Assembly (NCBI GenBank): GCA_022478985.1
Contig: JAKSZP010008039.1
Location: 100,169 to 164,168 of the forward strand
Length of the DNA: 64,000 nucleotides
Origin: Massospora cicadina
Taxonomy: Eukaryota > Entomophthoromycota > Entomophthoromycetes > Entomophthorales > Entomophthoraceae
Direction of reading: 5' to 3'
Each line of letters begins with the position of its first letter. Position 1 is the stretch's first letter. Both the position numbers and the translations under genes were made by a program. A model generated the notes under the pieces. The model was not told the origin of the DNA. It did not search any database and saw only the letters and a list, made by a program, of their open reading frames with translations. Shown in pieces: positions 10,742 to 23,643 of this stretch.

Positions 10742-13700
10742 ATGGGGGAAACCTTCACTCTAGGGATGCTGAATATTGCCGGACTCAAGGCCTCCCTGTC
10801 CCAGGCTAGGAAACTGAGTTTTTACAAAATAATTTACCCGTGGATATCCTGGCCATCCAGGAAACCCACTGTCCATGAGGTTCTGAGGATGCTTGGAAAA
10901 CAATGCTCCTACCATCCCTATCCTTTTGGTCGAAGCACAGTGGGGTGCTAATTTGGAAAAACAATTTTTTCAAATTTACATCTTCAGAAACATTCCTAAA
11001 TGACCAAGTGCTCATTGTCACCTTCTCATGGGCTGATGTTGCACACACAATTATCAACATTTACGCCCCAAACGGTGCATAAGAGCGTCAGGAATTTTTC
11101 TCGTTGGTCAAATCCCTCCTGCTACCCCCCGAATCTTTCCTAATCGGCAACATGAACTGTTGGCTAACCTCACCAACGGACCGGTGGCCGCCCTCACCCC
11201 ACGCCCCACAGGGTCACGTAGAACTACGCATTCTAAAAGCCACCCTTGGGTTAATGGATGCGCTGCCATGACACGCCCCACTGCTCAAAAACATGACGCA
11301 TCCCCACATCCACAACAGCCAATTAAGGTCCATGACCCGCATTGACCTTATTCTAGTGCCAGCGAAATTCCAACCCCACATCTCCCACTTCAAAACAACA
11401 AAAATGGAATTCTCTGACCACCGACTGGTCTTGATAACATACCACTTACCCGTCACAGTTGCAAAGGCCCCACATTGGTGCAAAATCCGCCCCCCAGAGC
11501 TAGCGTCGCCAGGATTTTCCACATGGGTGGAAGAGGCAACTTTGGCAAAATCATTTGTTGCACCATTTTGCGCGGACCCCATTTCCACATGGGCAACTTT
11601 CAAAAAAGACACCATCCGCCACTATCGCCATCTCTCATCCAGACACTCACGAGCCACATTGGCGGTTATATTGTGCGCGCTGGCAGAATTGGCCCACTTG
11701 GAGTCCAACATTCCAGCCTCAGGATATAGCCCTGCATGGGGCCAGAAGTGGGCGGAGGCAGCAGCCCACCTCAACGCACTTGAAAGGCAACACAAACATC
11801 GGGTTTGTGTCCCATACAGGGCCACACGCATCACTAAAGGCGACAAGTGCACTGCATACTTCTTCAAAAAATTTTGCACCACGCCAGAGCGTGGCCTGCA
11901 CACAGGTGCGAAGATCAGATAATTCTATCATGGACATACCAGCTGAAGTGGCAATCGAAATGCAAAGATATTACTCTGAGTTATACCGAGCTGAACCAAT
12001 TCAGCCAGCCGAAATGGCGGAATTTCTCGACAGAGCTCATATCCGCACCATTTTCTGATACCCAGAAATAATGAATTTAATTACTCCGAACGAATTATGG
12101 ACTACCATTCACGGTGCGCCAAACCAAAAATGCCCAGGCCCAGATGGCATTCCATATGAATTCTACAAAAAATATTTTAAATACATATCCCCATTGCTGC
12201 TAGCCTCACTCAACCAAAGCCTGTTGGAAACGCGCCTCCTACCAGGAGGACATGAGGCTTTTACAGTCACACTCTTCAAGAAAGGGGATAGGCTAGACTT
12301 AGCCAACTGGCGCCCCATTTCTCTAACAAACACAGACACCAAAATTTTAACAAAAATCATGGCTAACCGTTTAGGGACTGTAGCATCTGCCACCATCTCT
12401 CCAGAACAACACGGTTTCATCCCCAGAAGGTTGATTTGGGATAACGTGCACTCTGTGGCTAATGTGTGTCAGTCCACAGCCTCTGGGGCACTTGTATTCT
12501 TGGACCAACAAAAGGCCTATGATAGAGTAAACTGGGAATACCTTAGGGCCTGCCTCCAACAATTCCGCCTACCTCCCCGCTTCATTAACTGGGTGATGCT
12601 GCTCACGGAATCTGCAACAATGGCTGTGCGCGGCCCAGGTTTCCTAACAGATGTAGTCCATCCTCAAAGGGGCCTGCGACAAGGGGACCCCCTGAGCCCA
12701 CTCTTATACAACTTCAGCCTTGACCCACTACTGCGAAATGTGAATGCCCAACTCACTGGGGTCCATGTGCCAGGCCAAACCCCAGTCAAGATGATGGCAT
12801 TTGCAGATGATTGCGTGGTGGGGGTGTCTAATAATAAAGATGCACGCGCGCTTGAAGCCCTCATCCAGGAATATTCCCGGGTAAGCAACGTGGCACTAAA
12901 CGCCTCCAAAACCGAAATCATCCTCCTTGGTCGGTTTCAGAACTGCTGGGCCCCAGCAAGTAGTTCCCAACCCAGCCCAGCTGCTCGCCCAAATCCACGC
13001 CTTACTAACTCAAAACACACCGCTCCACTGGTGCTCCCCTTTGTGCCGCGACCTACCATAGGACCGGTACGCCATCTGGGCGTGTGGTTGGAGGCAGGAG
13101 GATACGCGTCAGCAGTAATGGAGGGCCATATACTGGACAACTTGACGAAGCGAATCGCCTCTCTCAGAGCCCACCCTACTACCCTCACTGGCAGGGTTGT
13201 TCTTGCCAACTCTATGCTCCTATCCAAAGTCTGGTTTGGAGCCCACGCCATCCCCTTCTCCCCAAGCTTCTTCAAATCCCTGTATGCTTTGATACAAGGT
13301 TGGCTTTGGTCAGGCCGCCCTCCACCAGTACGGCTAGAGGTCATGTTTGGCCCTCATCATCATGGTGGCATGGGCCTACTTGACTTCAAAGCCCATGCCG
13401 CCAAGATCCTAGGCACCTGGATTGCGGCCGTCACTGCTCCTACACTCCCATCCCAACACTGGTCCCGCGCGGCCTGCTCCAACTTCTCTTGAGCCTTGGG
13501 CCTCAACAATCCATCAAACCCCCACTCCCTGATGAAATACCTCGCATCACACACATCAGCCACAGGTCCTCACGGGACCAAAACCCACTACAAACGAATC
13601 CTACTCTCCATGCGAAGCGCAGAGTGGAGAATTCGTATTAGTGGACATACAACCCAAAGAGGCCGCCCCTCTCCTCAGTTCACACAAGAGGTACAGGGGC

Positions 13701-14368
13701 TACCCATCCATGATGGTGTGATCCCCATTCGACCCCCAAGTCCTATCCAGGGTGGACTACCTCGACATGATAGACATCCCTTATTCCACTGAGACCCAAA
13801 AGACTATCTGGAAATACGCACACCATCCTCTGTTGCAGCCTCAAGTCCGTTCCCATGTGTGGCGCTGCCTGAGGCGGGTGTATCGTACAGCTGAGCGCTC
13901 TAATGCTTTACACTCATCCTGTGTCGTGTGTGGCCAGTATGGAACGCTGTTTCACCGCCTGGAGAAGTGCCCCACCTCTAAAGTAATATGGCGCGAAGTC
14001 CAACGTCTGCTAGGCCAGGATCAAACACATCCCTTCAGTCTGTCAAGAGATATGTTTGCTTCATCAATGGCCTCCCCCTCCCACCCTCCCTTCGTGCTCT
14101 GGTGGTTGCAATCGCCATGTGGACTATCCACACGATTGTCTTGGATGCCGTCGCCGGATCCATCCCCACCCTCCCTGAAGCTGTCCACAGATTCCGGTCT
14201 CATTTGGTGGATCACTTTCAAGCGTGGATGTTTGGATATCTCCCACCACGTCGCCGGCAGCTGGTCTCCTCCTGGTTCCCAGTCTGGTTCATCAAATCAG
14301 ACCCCTTCCTCCACACGTGCTCAATAGTGGCTACGCCCCCTACACACGTTCCCTCCCCCTTCCCATAA
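10742..14368 (+). pseudogene. LINE-B ORF2: AP endonuclease, reverse transcriptase and zf-RVT (decayed)
   Basis: The start MGETFTLGMLNIAGLKA is the endonuclease N-terminus. After a frameshift near 10820 the frame runs to 11922 with stops at 10876, 11080 and 11269. It shows LAIQETHCP, then GNMNCW where GDLNCW is expected (Asp to Asn, codon 11149-11151), RIDLILVP and FSDHRLVLI. The RT frame (about 11928-13745) has stops at 12056 and 13490 and includes PGPDGIPYEFY, LANWRPISLTNTD, GLRQGDPLSPLLYN and FADD at 12800-12811. Two more frameshifts (near 13745 and 14040) split the C-terminal part: YRTAERSNALHSSCVVCG continues to the zinc-finger HRLEKCP, and MWTIHTIVLDAV leads to the end. RT catalysis residues are intact; the endonuclease is not. 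Confidence 0.9.
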
Positions 14369-14517
14369 GTGGCGTTCCCGCTGGCAACAAGAGATAGCAT
14401 CGCTTCTCTGGGGTGCCTCACCTGGTACTAAGTTTTGTCTCGTCTGAGTCATATTCAGAAGTGTCCGTCCCATGGTCAGCCTTCCCTGCAATAAATTTAA
14501 ATTTAAAAATCTAAAAA
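14369..14517 (+). other. Family-B LINE 3' tail
   Basis: This region holds CGCTGGCAACA, CTGGGGTGCC, GTCCGTCCCATGGTCAGC, then AATAAATTTAAATTT and an A-rich end just before the TSD. The same order occurs at 31340-31491 (plus), 58201-58330 (minus) and 34131-34260 (minus). The GTCCGTCC block with GGTCAGC also ends the ORF1-only element at 57549. Confidence 0.85.
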
Positions 14518-14534
14518 TTCAACAAAAATACACC
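14518..14534. repeat. Right target-site duplication of the full-length LINE
   Basis: Exact copy of 9208-9224, directly after the A-rich LINE tail. Confidence 0.95.
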
Positions 14535-15751
14535 TCTCAGAAGTTCTGAGATGTATGGAGTCTGTTTTCCGCTCTGATTTTGCCTCTACTGCTGTACGTG
14601 AGCCCTTCTCCCACTCCACCGCCTATTCTGCCAGCTCCTCCACTTCCCATTTCACTATCCTTTGTCCTAGATCTTACGCCACCCTTCACAGCTCTCAGGG
14701 CCTCTTGTCCCTGATGGTTGTGGCCAGTTTGGTGTGCGTTTTGATCCACAGATTTATATGGAAACATAATACTGACCGTTTAAGATGTCTCTTCATTTTG
14801 TTAGGTCACTTGGCCTTGTTGGCACACCTTTGGCCTGGGTCTTTCCCCTCGGCGACCTCCTGCGCTTCAGTTTCCCTGACATCCACCCTATCAACCATTC
14901 CACACTATTAGCATTGATGTTGTGGGACCTCTACTCTAGGCCTCTAATGGTCATCAGTTCATCCTACTAGCCATGGACCATTTAACTAAGTGGATCAAAG
15001 CCGTATCTCTACACTCAGCTTTGACAAATTTCTACCACCACATTTTTGTATAATCAGATGACCACCTAACATAAATGCCCTAACATTATTCTTTCTGATA
15101 ATGGGGTAAAATTTCCGCTTTTTGCTGATGAAAAATTTAGCCAAAATGATGGGAACCACACAGGTATTCTCCACCCCTTAACATCATGCAACCAATGGAA
15201 TGTAGAACAAGAAAATGGTAGCCTAACTGCAACTCTCCAGAAAATGGCAATGACTGACCCCCTTCACTGGACCCAATATTTTCCTAGTGCAATTCTATGC
15301 TATAGGATTAGTTATCATTGAATAACCAAGATTTCACCATTCCAAGCGTTGTACAGAAGATATCCCCATCTGCCTTCTAAAGTGCATGCTATGCTTGACC
15401 AAGCCTCCCCCAAAGCCCCTGAAGTCACTATGCAAAGTATTGCAAATGAAATTATCAGACTTCAGGACCTAGCTTCCAAAACCTGTCCGCTACAACCAGT
15501 AGAAAACGGCTCAATTTAATGATAAGCATAACCCTTTGCATACCTTCCAACTGAGTGACCTAGTCCTATTCTACCATCACCATCCTGGAGGTCATAACAA
15601 CAAATTGGGCACCTTCTGGCTAGGGACTTACCATGTCATATATAAATGGGGCAATGAACACTCAATCAAAGAGTTTAATTGGGGTACAGTTGTAAACCAT
15701 GTACGTAGCTGCTTTCTCCATCCATCCCCCTTCACCAATATTTAGAGGGGG
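14535..15751 (+). pseudogene. Ty3/gypsy integrase remnant (decayed)
   Basis: The integrase core is recognisable near 14905-15000 (IDVVGPLL, then HQFILLAMDHLTKWIKA), followed by LSDNGVKFPLFA and NVEQENGSLTATLQKMA, giving the D, D, E series. Then come SPFQALYRRYPHLP and a GPY/F-like end (FQLSDLVLFYHHH, LGTFWLGTYHVIYKW). Stops and frameshifts are frequent. Upstream pol is not recognised. The full-length LINE at 9225 was inserted just left of it, so part of the element may lie before 9208. Confidence 0.75.
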
Positions 15752-16169
15752 TGTTGTCAGGATTCCTACCCAAATGGTAGATTCAGATGTGTCAGATTAT
15801 GGGAACCAATCCAAATATGACCATATAGCCCAAACTTCATTAGGGGATAACCCTCAACAAAATTCGTTGACTCTTGAAGTCAGGGGATCAACCCTGAATT
15901 ATGAGTTTGACTATTGCTCCCTCAGAGCATTCTAATCTTGGGGTTCAAACCTGATCCATGTGGAAATTGATGCCTTTTGATCAATATAGTTGACCTGCCG
16001 CAGAATCCCCAATTCTATTAAATTTTAAATCTAAGCTTGGACTGCTTGGATTTTCCTGTGGCCCCTCCCTAATTCCCTTTATATTATGGCTACTAAGTTA
16101 ATAAACTTTACTTTTCTCCTTTTCTCAATTTTAAGATAAAATTGTTATTTATTTAGAATTGCCTTAACA
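15752..16169 (+). repeat. Probable gypsy LTR
   Basis: A polypurine-like run (AGAGGGGG) precedes TGTTGTCAGGATTCC, a typical Ty3/gypsy LTR start. The stretch ends in TGCCTTAACA, so it has TG...CA ends and about 418 bp. A TATA-like TTTATATTATG and an AATAAA-like signal lie near 16078-16105. No second copy was seen, so it is either a 3' LTR of the preceding remnant or a boundary guess. Confidence 0.55.
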
Positions 16170-16249
16170 GACCAAGTATCTGGTAAAAAACTTCTTGACC
16201 AAAAGAAATGCAAAGGTATTTAACCAACACCCTTGAGCTTCAGGTCACT

Positions 16250-18365
16250 TGTCCAATAATAATCATTGGATCTGTGGTAACGCACCCATAATTCCGACAA
16301 ACATGATGTTGCATCATGTTCTATAAGAGGCAATTGTTTTGTTAATGTATCATATAGTCCCAAGGTGGCTTTTAGCACGTAAATTTCAGAGTTTCCTTGT
16401 GGTGCCTCAGTTGTGTGTGGCCATTAAACAGTGTTTGAATTACTCCAACAGTTCATGTCTTCCATAACAAAAGTATTGGTGGGTAGAGGGAGGAGTGTCA
16501 ACTCTGAGAGAAATTTGTGACAACCTGTGCATTGTATGGTGTGTACACACTGGCTATTGTGTGCACATCTTCTTGCCAAGGAAAGGTAATGGCTAGTAAG
16601 CGGCCATTCAATTTATGTTTTTATTAATAAATTTTAAATTTTAGTTTGAATGTACTATCACCTACAGTGTTGTGACCAAAATTTTAGTGTTGGGAGGAGC
16701 ATGTTTTCCCATGTCTCCTCCTTCCCTTGTGGACAGTGGGCTTCCTGTACCGCCAGGATGTCCACAGGGTGATCACACAAGAAAATCAACTTTTTGGACT
16801 AGGACGTTGAGGCCTTGAGTTCTGCTATGTTCAGCGTCACTATCACCATTGAGACGCCTGATGCGCCTCAGGAGCGGTTAGCAGGGCCCCACAGCTCTAC
16901 TTCCTCGCCCTCTTATCTCACCTTTGCATCCTTACTACAGGTGCTATATTTTGATGGTTAGGCACTGGGGTATATTTGGTCCCTTTTACTACTGCTGATT
17001 TGGTTCCTTTTTTCCTTTGGTGGGTTTCACTTTTTCATTGCAGTGCACATGTTGTGTGCCCTCATTGGGCTCATCTATGTCAGACAAATTCAACGTGACA
17101 ATTATTCCTATTTTGGTTGTAATTTATAATCTTAGGAGGTTTGTCCTTCCCCTGTGATTATGAAGCATCCATATTGAATTTTTCTGAATACTGTTGGTTT
17201 AAAATGGCTGCTTGGATTTCTCTGACGCATGATTAGCTTAGTGTTACTAGTTATTCCATATCTTTCTAAATCTGTTTGGGTGAAATGGAATATTCTGCCA
17301 ATGCCTTGGCCTTAGACATGGCTAACTTGTGGGACTATTTGGCTGTTATCCGCTCTAATAGGGAAATTGGATCAACAATTTTGTATTGTCCAATTTCTCC
17401 CCAGTTAAATGCTTGTGTGGTATCTGTGATTTTGGCATATTTTGAGCCATCTTTGCCTATTTCCTCCTCACAGAATTCCATTTAATTTATTCATTCTTTT
17501 ATGTGACAGGCATGGATCTTATGTCCAAATGCATGACAGTGGTTGCATATGGGTTATGCACTTTCCATTATTGCTCAAAATAATTAGGATTTTTCCCATC
17601 AATTATAATAGATGTGATATAGGGGATCTTCATGAGATCGTCCATTACCTTCAGTTTTGGTGAAATAATTGCTATTGACTTTCCTGTGCTAAGGTTTGGT
17701 ACCAGCTGGAATCTTTGCATTTAAAACTGTTGAATTTCTACATAGGATTTCAAGCTCTAATGGAGATATGCTCAACTACCGTGCATGCAAGTGTTGTTGG
17801 GAGGTAATCAAAAAATATAAAATATTTATGGATTCTGTCCAACATGTGAATTTGGACTGTACCAATTGTTGGCCTTTGGAAAGGTCAATTACTATTCTGA
17901 CCTTGTCTACTGCATTTGCCTCTTCTGCCAGCTCAAACCCAAGGTCCACCCAGCCTTGGCGGATAGTGTGGGTTGTAGTGTATATGGCATATAGGAATAA
18001 TTTTGGTTGGGCTTTGTCAAACTTTTCTTAAACTTATGGCATATCTATACCTAAGAAAATTCTGATCCCATGTTCAACTGAAAAAAGCGGTTGAAAGTGG
18101 GATACTTCCATATAGCTGCAATATTTTACTAAAAAATTGACAAAACCCATGGGGTGCACCACCTTGAGTTTTTTTGTTTTTTGCTCATATTAATTGTTTC
18201 CTGTGCGTTTGGTGCCTTTTGGGTGGTGTAGCTCCAGAGCTGTTACCATTTACCAAATTTACCCAATCTTATTTATTGTTATCATTCATCTCACCAAATT
18301 TAGATTATCAAATGGTTAGTTTGAATCAAATCATTTTACTAATTAGTGATATTAATAGGAAAGAA
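16250..18365 (-). mobile_element. Family-B LINE, 5' portion (ORF1 and start of ORF2), decayed
   Basis: The minus strand aligns block by block with the family-B LINE at 58.2-63.4 kb. The 5' UTR block with GATTATCAAA on the plus strand is at about 18297-18365. ORF1 follows toward lower coordinates, including a GLDLGFE-like block at about 17935-17955 and a knuckle region near 17500-17560. The ORF2 start lies near 16810-16840 and an endonuclease segment at 16350-16420. The copy stops near 16250, so RT and the 3' tail are missing. Its left edge abuts the LTR ending at 16169. Stops are very frequent, making this one of the oldest LINE copies. Confidence 0.7.
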
Positions 18366-18994
18366 TGATTCTCAAGAAGAGCTTTAGCCTCTTTATTATT
18401 AAACTATAAGGAGATTGGGCTTATTGTAGAGAACAAGCATTAATAAAGTATCTACTCAGTATAGAGCTCAGAAGAGAATCTTTTTATAGCACAAGTGACT
18501 TATTATACTATACATTTGCACTATAAGCAAAATGTAACTACCATATAGGCTATAAAAATTATTATTATACAAGGGCATATGAAAATCTATTAGATTTTAA
18601 TCTCTTTTCATATAAATTAACTAATTTTTAACTTACCTGGTATTCTTAAAATAGGGGTAACTTTGTACAAAAAAAATAAAATAACAATTGTAAGGTGGAA
18701 TTATATATATTATGTATAAATGAACAGTTTTTAAGTTTGTATCAAAAATCCATATAGGGTATTTGTAAGATGAAATTATGAAGCTTATTTAAATTAAAAG
18801 CAATAGCAATATCAAATTAATTAGTATTCAATTATTTAAAATTTTTGAAAAATATTGTAAGTACATTTATTTTTATTAGTCCTAATACTACTTTACACAA
18901 TCAAAGTATTGAAATTTGTTAACATTTTTTATTTTCCATGCCAGTTAAAATTACCTTAGTTAATAGATTATCAGAATTTTAACATCAAGCTTAG
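18366..18994. other. AT-rich stretch, no gene seen
   Basis: Very AT-rich sequence with only short, motif-free reading frames between two family-B LINE copies. Confidence 0.6.
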
Positions 18995-19072
18995 AGCTTT
19001 TCTTTCCTGTAAAAACCACATTAGTTACAAAGATTTAATTGAAACAGCAAATTTTATAATCACACAGGAAAA

Positions 19073-20445
19073 ATGGGAGGTTTCAATAAATCAAATTTAA
19101 ATTGGGTGAAAGTTGTATCAGATAATGCGCAGAATGGTGCGTCAAATGGCAATAAACACCCTGGGGGACTGGGAACCAATGCTACTAAGAAACCACAAAC
19201 CCATACAATGTCCAGGTTTGTGAAATTCACAACTAAACAAAACTTATACCTCAAATTCAAATATTCCCAACCCCTCTCACCAGTAGAGCATGGGATCTAA
19301 TCTACCTAGAGGTTAATTTTCTAACATTTTGGGAGAAAGTGGGCAAGGCACAGGCCTCCCTATTCCCCCATGCAGTGTATGTTACCACCTGCACAATACA
19401 TCATGGCTGAATTGACATGGGTTTTGAAACTGAAGAAGATGCAGATGCTGCATCAAGGGTCTGCAACAATGTTTGTATTCCCTGAAGACAAATGAACTGT
19501 GTGCACTGTGCACACCAGATGGAACAAAGCAAGAGCTTTGTTCATCTCTTTCAACTCACTCTCAACCAACCTCCCCCAAAAAGTAATCAAGGAGGATCTT
19601 TGAGCTAGACTTGCCAGCTACAAAGAGATCAAACAATTCAAATTACAGCAGTTTCACCTGATACTGAACCTGCGCACAGGTAAGGCAATAGCTGTGATCA
19701 ACCCACTCCCCAAGGTGGCGAGGATCTCTCAGAAATCCCATGCACAGCAGTGTTTCACCTCCCAGATGGGGGCATGTCAAAGATATTCTGCATCTCACTG
19801 GAAAGCGCATGCTAATCCGCAATCACTGCAGTTTAATGGGGCAAAAGGTGCATGCATGCTCCGTGAAGGAGGGCCCAATGGCCCCAGAATTCTGCAACGA
19901 CACCATGGATGAGGATAGCAAAGACCTCAAGATTTAACACCAACCATGCCTTCCTCTGGGGAGAGGATAGTCAATACATTCTCATAGACTAGTATCACCC
20001 AAAGTGCGCAAAATGGCACAGAAGGCCCACAAATAAGCTGCGGCTATGGCAGAAATACTCACGGCCTCCTCCATCACCCCTAGCCAAATTTAGAAAGACA
20101 TGTAGGAAATTAACCAAGCCCACCAATCATATCAAAATACTCAAAACTGAAAAAAAAATTCTCAACAATTTGACTGAAACACCACATGATATCAATCAAG
20201 AAAATTTAGCTGGACAATTCATCTCCACAATTGGTGAATATGTGGGACACACACCTACAAGTTTAAACCTCACAACCACAGAAAGCAACAAGCACACCGC
20301 ATCAGACCACCATGAGTCACAAGCGGAAGAGGCTGACTCAAACCCACTCAATGGCAAGACCCACACAAAATTGGCAAATTGTAAGGGATCAAACAACTGC
20401 ACAAGTGGGACAGGTCCAATCATCCATAGCCGTTACTGGATATGA
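19073..20445 (+). pseudogene. LINE-B ORF1 (decayed, zinc knuckle damaged)
   Basis: The N-terminal piece (19073-19300) contains KQNLYLKFKYSQPLSPVEHG, a conserved family-B block, then a TAA. Next come FWEKVGKAQASLFPHAVYV and a MGFETEEDADAAS block in shifted frames. The knuckle region near 19816-19862 reads RNHCSLMGQKVHAC: the first Cys and the His of CX2CX4HX4C have changed to Arg and Gln. RNA binding through this motif would be lost. Confidence 0.7.
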
Positions 20446-20489
20446 TGTAATGGGATAGGGGCTGGACGGCCCTCTCAATTGTTCCTGAG

Positions 20490-23400
20490 GCGCCGTGGGC
20501 ACCTCAGTGTCCATAGAAACATTAAACTTTGTGGGAGCCAGGGCTCAATTGTCCCAAGTCAAAAAGCTGGACTTCCTGTGGAAACCCCCTGTAGATACCT
20601 TGGCCATCCAAGGAACTCACTGTATACAGGGGGAATAGGAATCCTGGTCATTTAGGGTCTAACCATCCCAATAGGTATGGACATCCCACTGTGGGGTGGT
20701 CATTCATAATCATAATAATCTGAAAATCACTAACTTGATCTCTCATCTACACAGCTGCATCCTGGTAACAACGATTGCATGCCAGGATGACACAATTTTG
20801 TTAGCATGCATCTATGCACCATGCACTGCAGCTGAGAGGAAACAATTTCTTGAGATAATGCAACACTTGCCCTCCCACCAGACACCATTATACTGAGTGA
20901 CTTCAACTGGTGGGCTGACCCCAACACGGACTGATGGCCTAAACCCAGGGGATACCCCCTGGGGCATATTGAATTCTGTGCAATGAAGGCATCCCTCAGC
21001 TTACACAATACTCTCCCCCTGGGCCACCACTCCTTCCCCACATGACTCTCCCCAACATACGCAAGAGAACGCTCATCTCAATGAGCTTCATCAACTTCAT
21101 CCTCACCATGAAAACCCACCACTTGAACATTTCCAACTTCTCAACCAAAAAGAAAAACTTTTACAACCACTGACTTGTTTTGGTGCAACTTTCGCCAACC
21201 CACACTACCGCACAGTTGTCAAACTGGAGGAAGTTGCACCAAGAAAACATAAATTGCCTGAATTATCTAACTGGTCAAAAATGAGACCATAAATACCATA
21301 TTCATAACTCCATTCATATTGGACCCCATCACAACCTAGGCAAATTTCAAAGTCAGCTTAATAAATAAAAATTGCCATTTCACCTTGCGTAAGTACACTG
21401 CTGACACAGACACAATTAGGCGCACCTTGGCAAAACTGGATTACCTTGAACTCAACATCCCAAAGCACAGATACAGCCCCAACTGGGGGCGTAAATGGGC
21501 GGAAATTTCCTCCCTCCTAAACACCTTCATCTTTGTACACCAGCACAGAATCAAAGGTTTGAAAAAAGGTAAGTTTATAAAAGAAGGTGAAACCTGCTTG
21601 ACATACTTCAACACCAGTTTTACTCCCGCATCAACCATCCTGCATGCACACAGGTCTGCAAAGGTGATGGCAATGTGACAACCAACCCAGAGGAGGTCAA
21701 GGTGGAAGTACACCGCTACTACACCAAACCATACTGTGATACTCCAACTGACCCCCTAAAAATTAAAAAAATTGTATACATACCACCAGAATAAAAGCAC
21801 ACTGCCAGACTACAACCTCTCAAATCTAATCAAACAGGAGGAGCTCTGGGACACAGTCCGTGGTGCACCATGTAGAAAATGCCCAGGGCCTGATGAGAAC
21901 ACTAAAAATTCTAAAAAAATACTTAAAGCAAATCGCCCCTCCTCTTGGCATCAATGAACCAGTGCCTGCTGGAGACACGCCTCCTACCTGTTGACCAGGA
22001 CTCCTATGTCATGACCCTGTATAAAAAGGGTGACAAACTGGATCTGGCCAATTGGCATCCAATTGCACTCTCTAATACTGATTCAAAACTATTAACTAAA
22101 ATTTTAGCCAACAGATTAGGCAACATAGCCTCCAAAATGCTGTCGCCCAACCAGTATGGGCTATACCAGGGCGTTCAATCTGGACCAATATACACTCTGT
22201 TGCCAACACATGCCAGTCCAGAGCAACTGGAGCCCTGGTATTCCTAGACCAGGAGAAGGCATATGACTGCGTTATTTGGCCATACCTTAAGGAATGCATA
22301 AGCACCTTCATACTCTCACCCAGATCCATAAACTGGGCAATGCTCCTAACAGAGTACGCATCTATGGCTGTCCGCAGCCCTGGCTTTCTGACCAACAAAA
22401 TCACACCACACAGAGGTCTCAAACAAAGGGACCCCCTCAGCCCGCTGGTGTATAACTTCAGTATTGATACACTCCTTTGTATTGCTGACTCACGCCTCAT
22501 GGCATCACTGATTAAGGCTAACTAACAGTCAGGATATTAGCCTTTGTGGATGAGTGCATGGTAGATATAGCTAATTTCAATAATACCCAACAGCTGAAAC
22601 GCACCCTGGAGAGATATTCCATTGTGAGCAACGCATCACTCAACAAAAAGAAAATGGAAATAATTCTGTTAGGCAAGTATACTAACAACTGGAACACAAC
22701 ACCCAAACCCTACAGTTCCCCACAAAGATACAACTCAATCATCCTATCTTTTGCATCACCCCTCAGACAACCCTGTTAACCACCTTAGGATGTGGATGGA
22801 AACAGGGAGGTATGCCAAAGAGACAATTGAGAACAACGTACTACAGTAAATATCCGTTTGCGTTGCTTCCCTTAAGGGAAAATCCCCAGGACTAACGGGG
22901 CGAGTAACAGTTGCACACTCACTCATCCTTTCAATGCTGTGGTTCCCTGCCCATGAAATCTCCTTCTCACCTTCATTTACATCCTCAGTCTGCACACTTA
23001 TCCAGAGATGGTTGTTGCCTGGTTCCTCGCCATCTGTACAAGTGGAAACACTCTTTGGCCCACACTCCAGTGATGGCATGAGCCTAATAGACTTTGAAGC
23101 CCATGCCAACTGCATAATGGGCACTTGGATAGAGGAAGTCCTAGCCCCAGATCTCCTACAACAACACTGGTCCAGAGTGGCAAGGGCCAACTTTGCTCAG
23201 GTACTCGAACTATCCAACCCCCACAACCTGTCCAGCCTGCTCACATACCTTACAAACTGCCTCAAGGCAGTGGGCCCACATGGAACCCTCCCTCACTTCA
23301 AACGCCTCCTCCATACCATTCAACACATAGGGTAGACTATTACTATCACAGGCACTAGTCAGGGAAGGGGAAGGCCCAGAGCTTGCCTCATGCTAATGAA

Positions 23401-23640
23401 ACTGGACAACAACCCCAGAGGGACACATATGACATAGCCCCACTCATAGCAAGAATTAACTACCTAATGTATTAGATATCCCAAATGACCTCATGACACA
23501 GAAGGTAATATGGAGGCCTGCACATCATCTAATCCTCCAGCCAAGAGTGAGAGCTAACACCTAGCATTGCCTTAGAAGAACCTACAAGACAGGGGATTGC
23601 TCCAACTCTCTTCATGCAACTTGTGCAGTGTGTGGAGGGA
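20490..23640 (+). pseudogene. LINE-B ORF2 (decayed, catalytic residues altered)
   Basis: The endonuclease starts SVSIETLNFVGARAQLS and has LAIQGTHC where family members have QETH, so the metal-binding Glu is replaced by Gly. The GDFN block reads SDFNWW. The RT part includes CRKCPGPD, LANWHPIALSNTDSK, SPLVYNFSIDTLL and a catalytic block reading FVDEC instead of FADDC. It ends within the C-terminal domain (MSLIDFEAHANCIMGTW, then ATCAVCGG) at the gypsy LTR. Stops and frameshifts are numerous. Confidence 0.8.
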
Positions 23641-23643
23641 TGT

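Larger units (their letters stand above)
9225..14517 (+). mobile_element. Full-length family-B Tad1-like LINE
   Basis: At 5,293 bp, with a perfect 17-bp TSD, this is the best-defined LINE of the window. It starts with ACTTTTCTTTCTCGTTGC, a start shared with the LINE ending near 63404 on the minus strand. It carries ORF1 with a CCHC knuckle, ORF2 (endonuclease, RT, zinc finger) and a 3' tail with GTCCGTCCCATGGTCAGC and AATAAA. The perfect TSD suggests it is younger than the LINEs whose TSDs have diverged, yet ORF2 already carries several stops and frameshifts. Confidence 0.95.
18995..23640 (+). mobile_element. Family-B LINE, full 5' end, 3' end cut by gypsy LTR
   Basis: It begins with CTTTTCTTTC and TTTTATAATC blocks matching the family-B 5' UTR, then ORF1 and ORF2. 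The sequence ends in the C-terminal zinc-finger region, where TTGTGCAGTGTGTGGAGGGA is followed by the LTR that begins at 23644. The missing 3' part is not found after the partner LTR at 33143. Either the gypsy element jumped in and the far side was later rearranged, or the junction is a deletion breakpoint. Confidence 0.8.

Noticed and set aside
13350..13560. Minus-strand frames over the reverse transcriptase
   Set aside because: They are overlapped by the well-supported RT on the plus strand and have no domain of their own.
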